Source of the DNA: Tsuneonella troitsensis
GTDB taxonomy: Bacteria; Pseudomonadota; Alphaproteobacteria; Sphingomonadales; Sphingomonadaceae
Reading direction: 5' to 3'
Length of the DNA stretch: 64,000 bases
Assembly: GCF_001441535.1 (NCBI RefSeq)
Contig: NZ_LMAU01000001.1
Coordinates: 248,001 to 312,000 of the forward strand
Shown in pieces: positions 62,048 through 64,000 of this stretch. Position 1 is the stretch's first letter; every line of letters starts with the position of its first letter. Position numbers and translations under genes: made by a program. The notes below the pieces were generated by a model, which was given only the letters and a program-made list of their open reading frames with translations, was not told where the DNA came from and ran no database searches.

Positions 62048-64000
62048 TGAAGGACCGGCAGGATAGACGCGTAATCGTCGGTCCACAAAGGGCTGTCGGT
62101 CCGCTCGAGCGGAGTCCACTCGGCCCGTCCGACGGCTTCGAGGGCGACAAGGCGCGCTTGCGAACGCGACATCGCAATCCACACCGAACCCGTGCGAGGA
62201 GCGCGCGCGCCCATGTCGTCGCGGCGAATGGCGGACAGGCCATTCGCCCGCGCCGCTGCGCCCAGCGCAGGGGCCAGATCGACATAGCGGTTGGATATAT
62301 GCACGAGCAGCAACCCGTCGGGTTTCAGCGCGCGCAGATAGACCTTGATCGCCTCGTCGGTCATCAGGTGCAGCGGCACTGCGTCGGACGAGAAGGCATC
62401 GATCGCGAGCAGGTCGTAACGGCCCGGGGGCGCGGCTTCGAGCTCGATCCGCGCATCGCCGATGACCATCCGCGCGTCTGGCGTGCACCGCTGCACGAAA
62501 GTGAACTGACCGTTTCGCGAATATTCCAGCACGGCCGGATCGATCTCGTAGAACGTCCAGCTCTGACCCGGCTTTCGGTAGCAGGCAAGCGTGCCGACCC
62601 CCAAGCCGACGATGCCGACGTTGGCCCCGGGTCCCAGCAGCGCGTCGCCCGCACCCAGCGCCAGCCCGACGCCCGAAGTTCGCCCATAATACGTCGTCGG
62701 CTCGAGCTCGAGTCCGGGCTTGCGTAACTGTATCCCGTGCAACGTCGTGCCGTGGGCCAGAGTGCGCGCGGTCTCGCCTACGTCGCGCACGGTGTAGACG
62801 CCGAAGTAGCTGCGGCTGCGCTCTCCGTTCAGGCTCGCCCGCACGGCCTGCGTTCCGCCGAGCGCAAGCATCGTAAGGGCGAGGATCGCGGCGAAGGCGG
62901 TCCGCCAGCGGACCAGCATGAGCGCAAGCAGGACAACCGCCGACAGCAGCCCTTGCACCAGCAGGACAGTGGGCGATTCCGCCGCGCTGGCCCGCGCAAG
63001 CGCCGCGATCGCCAGCAGCGCTGCGCCGAGGATCGTCGCCATGACCAGCCGCGTGCGCTCGGGTGTCCAGCCGAACCGGGCGGTCCATTGCGCGTAGCCG
63101 GGCAGGGGCACGAGCACCGCAGCGGCCACGATCAGCAGCGGATGCTCCCATGTCCAGTCGAACAGGACCGGGGCGATCAGCGCGGTCACCGCTCCGCCAA
63201 GAGCGCCGCCCGCCGACATGACCAAGTAGAACAGCGTCAACCGCGAGGGGTGCGGACGGCTTTCGTAAAGCCGTCCATGCAGTGCCACGGCGACGACGAA
63301 CAGGAGGGCCGCGCTGACCAGCGCAGCCGGGATAGAGCCGCTCTGCGAGATGAGGATGGTGATCGCGCCCAACACAATCACCAGCGCCGCGGCATAGCGC
63401 TTGAACTCGCGCGCCACTCGCTGCCGTTCGGAAAACGCGATCGAGAAGGACAGCAGGTAGATGCCCAGGGGGATCACCCACAGGAGCGGCATGGCGACGA
63501 TATCGGTGGTAAGGTACGTCGTCGTCGAGAGCATCAACCCCGAAGGAACTGCGGCGAGCACCAGCCACAGCGCAATGCGCCGCCAGCCGATCGCTTCGCC
63601 CTGATCCTCATCGAGTCTGTCCTCGACCTTCGTCTGGTCCACGGTCGGCAGCGCGCGGCTCGTCAGGACGACCAGAATGACCAGCACGGCGAAGCCGCCG
63701 GCCCAGGCCGCGCTTTGCAGGGCGATCGGCAGCAGCGGTTCGAACACCAGCGGATAGGCGATCAATCCTGCGAAGCTGCCGAGGTTGCTCGCCGCATAGA
63801 GCGGATAAGGATCGCCCGCGCGCGGGTCGGAAGCGTACCACCGCTGCATCAGTGGGGCCTGCGCCGAGACCGCGAAAAACAGCGGGCCGATCGTGGCGAG
63901 GAACAGCAGAGGCACCCAGACCACTTCCGCGCCCGGTGCCGCGGGCGGGAGGTCGGCCAGCGCGATCGGCAGCGTGAGCGCGGCCAGCAGCAGCACAGCC
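62029..64000 (-). CDS. Fused MFS-like membrane / spermidine synthase-like protein (5' end outside window)
   Basis: At least 656 residues are visible. The N-terminal two thirds hold about ten or more hydrophobic segments. The C-terminal part is a Rossmann methyltransferase-like fold, VGIVGLGVGTLACYRKPGQS, then FYEIDPAVLEYS, MVIGDARIEL and YDLLAIDAFSSDAVPLHLM, as in polyamine aminopropyltransferases. The frame stays open to the edge, so the start lies beyond the window (a GTG at 63996 is unlikely to be the true start). Real polyamine synthesis by such fusions is not established. Confidence 0.83.
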   Translation of the reverse strand, partial: AVLLLAALTLPIALADLPPAAPGAEVVWVPLLFLATIGPLFFAVSAQAPLMQRWYASDPRAGDPYPLYAASNLGSFAGLIAYPLVFEPLLPIALQSAAWAGGFAVLVILVVLTSRALPTVDQTKVEDRLDEDQGEAIGWRRIALWLVLAAVPSGLMLSTTTYLTTDIVAMPLLWVIPLGIYLLSFSIAFSERQRVAREFKRYAAALVIVLGAITILISQSGSIPAALVSAALLFVVAVALHGRLYESRPHPSRLTLFYLVMSAGGALGGAVTALIAPVLFDWTWEHPLLIVAAAVLVPLPGYAQWTARFGWTPERTRLVMATILGAALLAIAALARASAAESPTVLLVQGLLSAVVLLALMLVRWRTAFAAILALTMLALGGTQAVRASLNGERSRSYFGVYTVRDVGETARTLAHGTTLHGIQLRKPGLELEPTTYYGRTSGVGLALGAGDALLGPGANVGIVGLGVGTLACYRKPGQSWTFYEIDPAVLEYSRNGQFTFVQRCTPDARMVIGDARIELEAAPPGRYDLLAIDAFSSDAVPLHLMTDEAIKVYLRALKPDGLLLVHISNRYVDLAPALGAAARANGLSAIRRDDMGARAPRTGSVWIAMSRSQARLVALEAVGRAEWTPLERTDSPLWTDDYASILPVLQWSNFL

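Noticed and set aside
61463-63568. A 701-codon minus frame fusing membrane-protein DNA to the gamma carbonic anhydrase.
   Set aside because: Only the last 194 residues are real. The upstream part is out of frame with the spermidine synthase-like gene. I used ATG 62047.
1-64000. Search by eye for tRNA, rRNA, CRISPR arrays, insertion sequences and phage genes.
   Set aside because: No repeats with spacers, no transposase or integrase motifs, and no tRNA-like cloverleaf seen.

Overview
The window comes from a GC-rich alphaproteobacterium. The most likely group is Sphingomonadales, near Erythrobacteraceae or Sphingomonadaceae. This is inferred from the TrcR/DUF1013 and DUF1192 proteins, a Coq7-type ubiquinone hydroxylase, an M23 peptidase-bactofilin pair, the LigD-independent 'cisplatin damage response' ligase with its exonuclease, and the block proA, nadD, rsfS, rlmH, envC-like, ctpA. 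No rRNA, tRNA, CRISPR array, insertion sequence or phage gene was seen.

Region 1 (about 1-35.3 kb) is one large surface-polysaccharide locus of the Wzx/Wzy type, almost all on the + strand. Many genes are joined by ATGA or GTGA overlaps. It encodes a polymerase-like membrane protein (48-1490), a flippase (20948-22438), at least three clear glycosyltransferases plus one probable one, and an unusual fusion of a short-chain dehydrogenase domain with a phosphoglycosyl transferase (30968-32209, minus strand). Precursor genes outline a route from UDP-GlcNAc to a 2,3-diamino uronic acid. The steps are a 6-dehydrogenase (24732-26015), a WbpB-like 3-dehydrogenase, a WbpE-like aminotransferase, a WbpD-like acetyltransferase and a WbpI-like 2-epimerase (5782-9741). 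A WbpG/HisH/HisF module (17130-19705) follows and would turn an acetamido into an acetamidino group. Decoration genes include two AsnB-type amidotransferases, three left-handed beta-helix acyltransferases, two methyltransferases, a WbmS-like deacetylase-fold protein and a heparinase-fold protein with a two-domain oxidoreductase. An L-2-hydroxyglutarate oxidase-like flavoprotein (23429-24544) sits in the same locus. It could recycle the 2-hydroxyglutarate made when a WbpB-type enzyme regenerates NAD+ with 2-oxoglutarate, which I consider the most interesting new idea here. A WbpM-type 4,6-dehydratase and a UDP-glucuronate 4-epimerase-like gene close the locus.

Region 2 (35.3-41.7 kb, minus strand) holds a heavily frameshifted wecB pseudogene and a secreted protein of unknown function. 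Housekeeping genes follow: coq7, dsbB, ctpA, an EnvC-like amidase activator, rlmH and rsfS.

Region 3 (41.7-48 kb): a dTDP-sugar cassette rfbA-rfbC-rfbB, without rfbD, lies on the + strand between rsfS and nadD. An aldo/keto reductase and proA follow on the minus strand.

Region 4 (48-64 kb) carries an M23 peptidase overlapping a bactofilin, a second UDP-glucuronate 4-epimerase-like gene, an acyl-CoA ligase, the cell-cycle regulator trcR, a quinone oxidoreductase, DUF1192 and clpA with a clear terminator. After these come the ligase-associated exonuclease and its DNA ligase (separated by a His-rich secreted protein), a DUF1275 membrane protein, a DUF167 protein, a gamma-carbonic-anhydrase-like protein and a fused membrane/spermidine-synthase-like protein cut by the window end.
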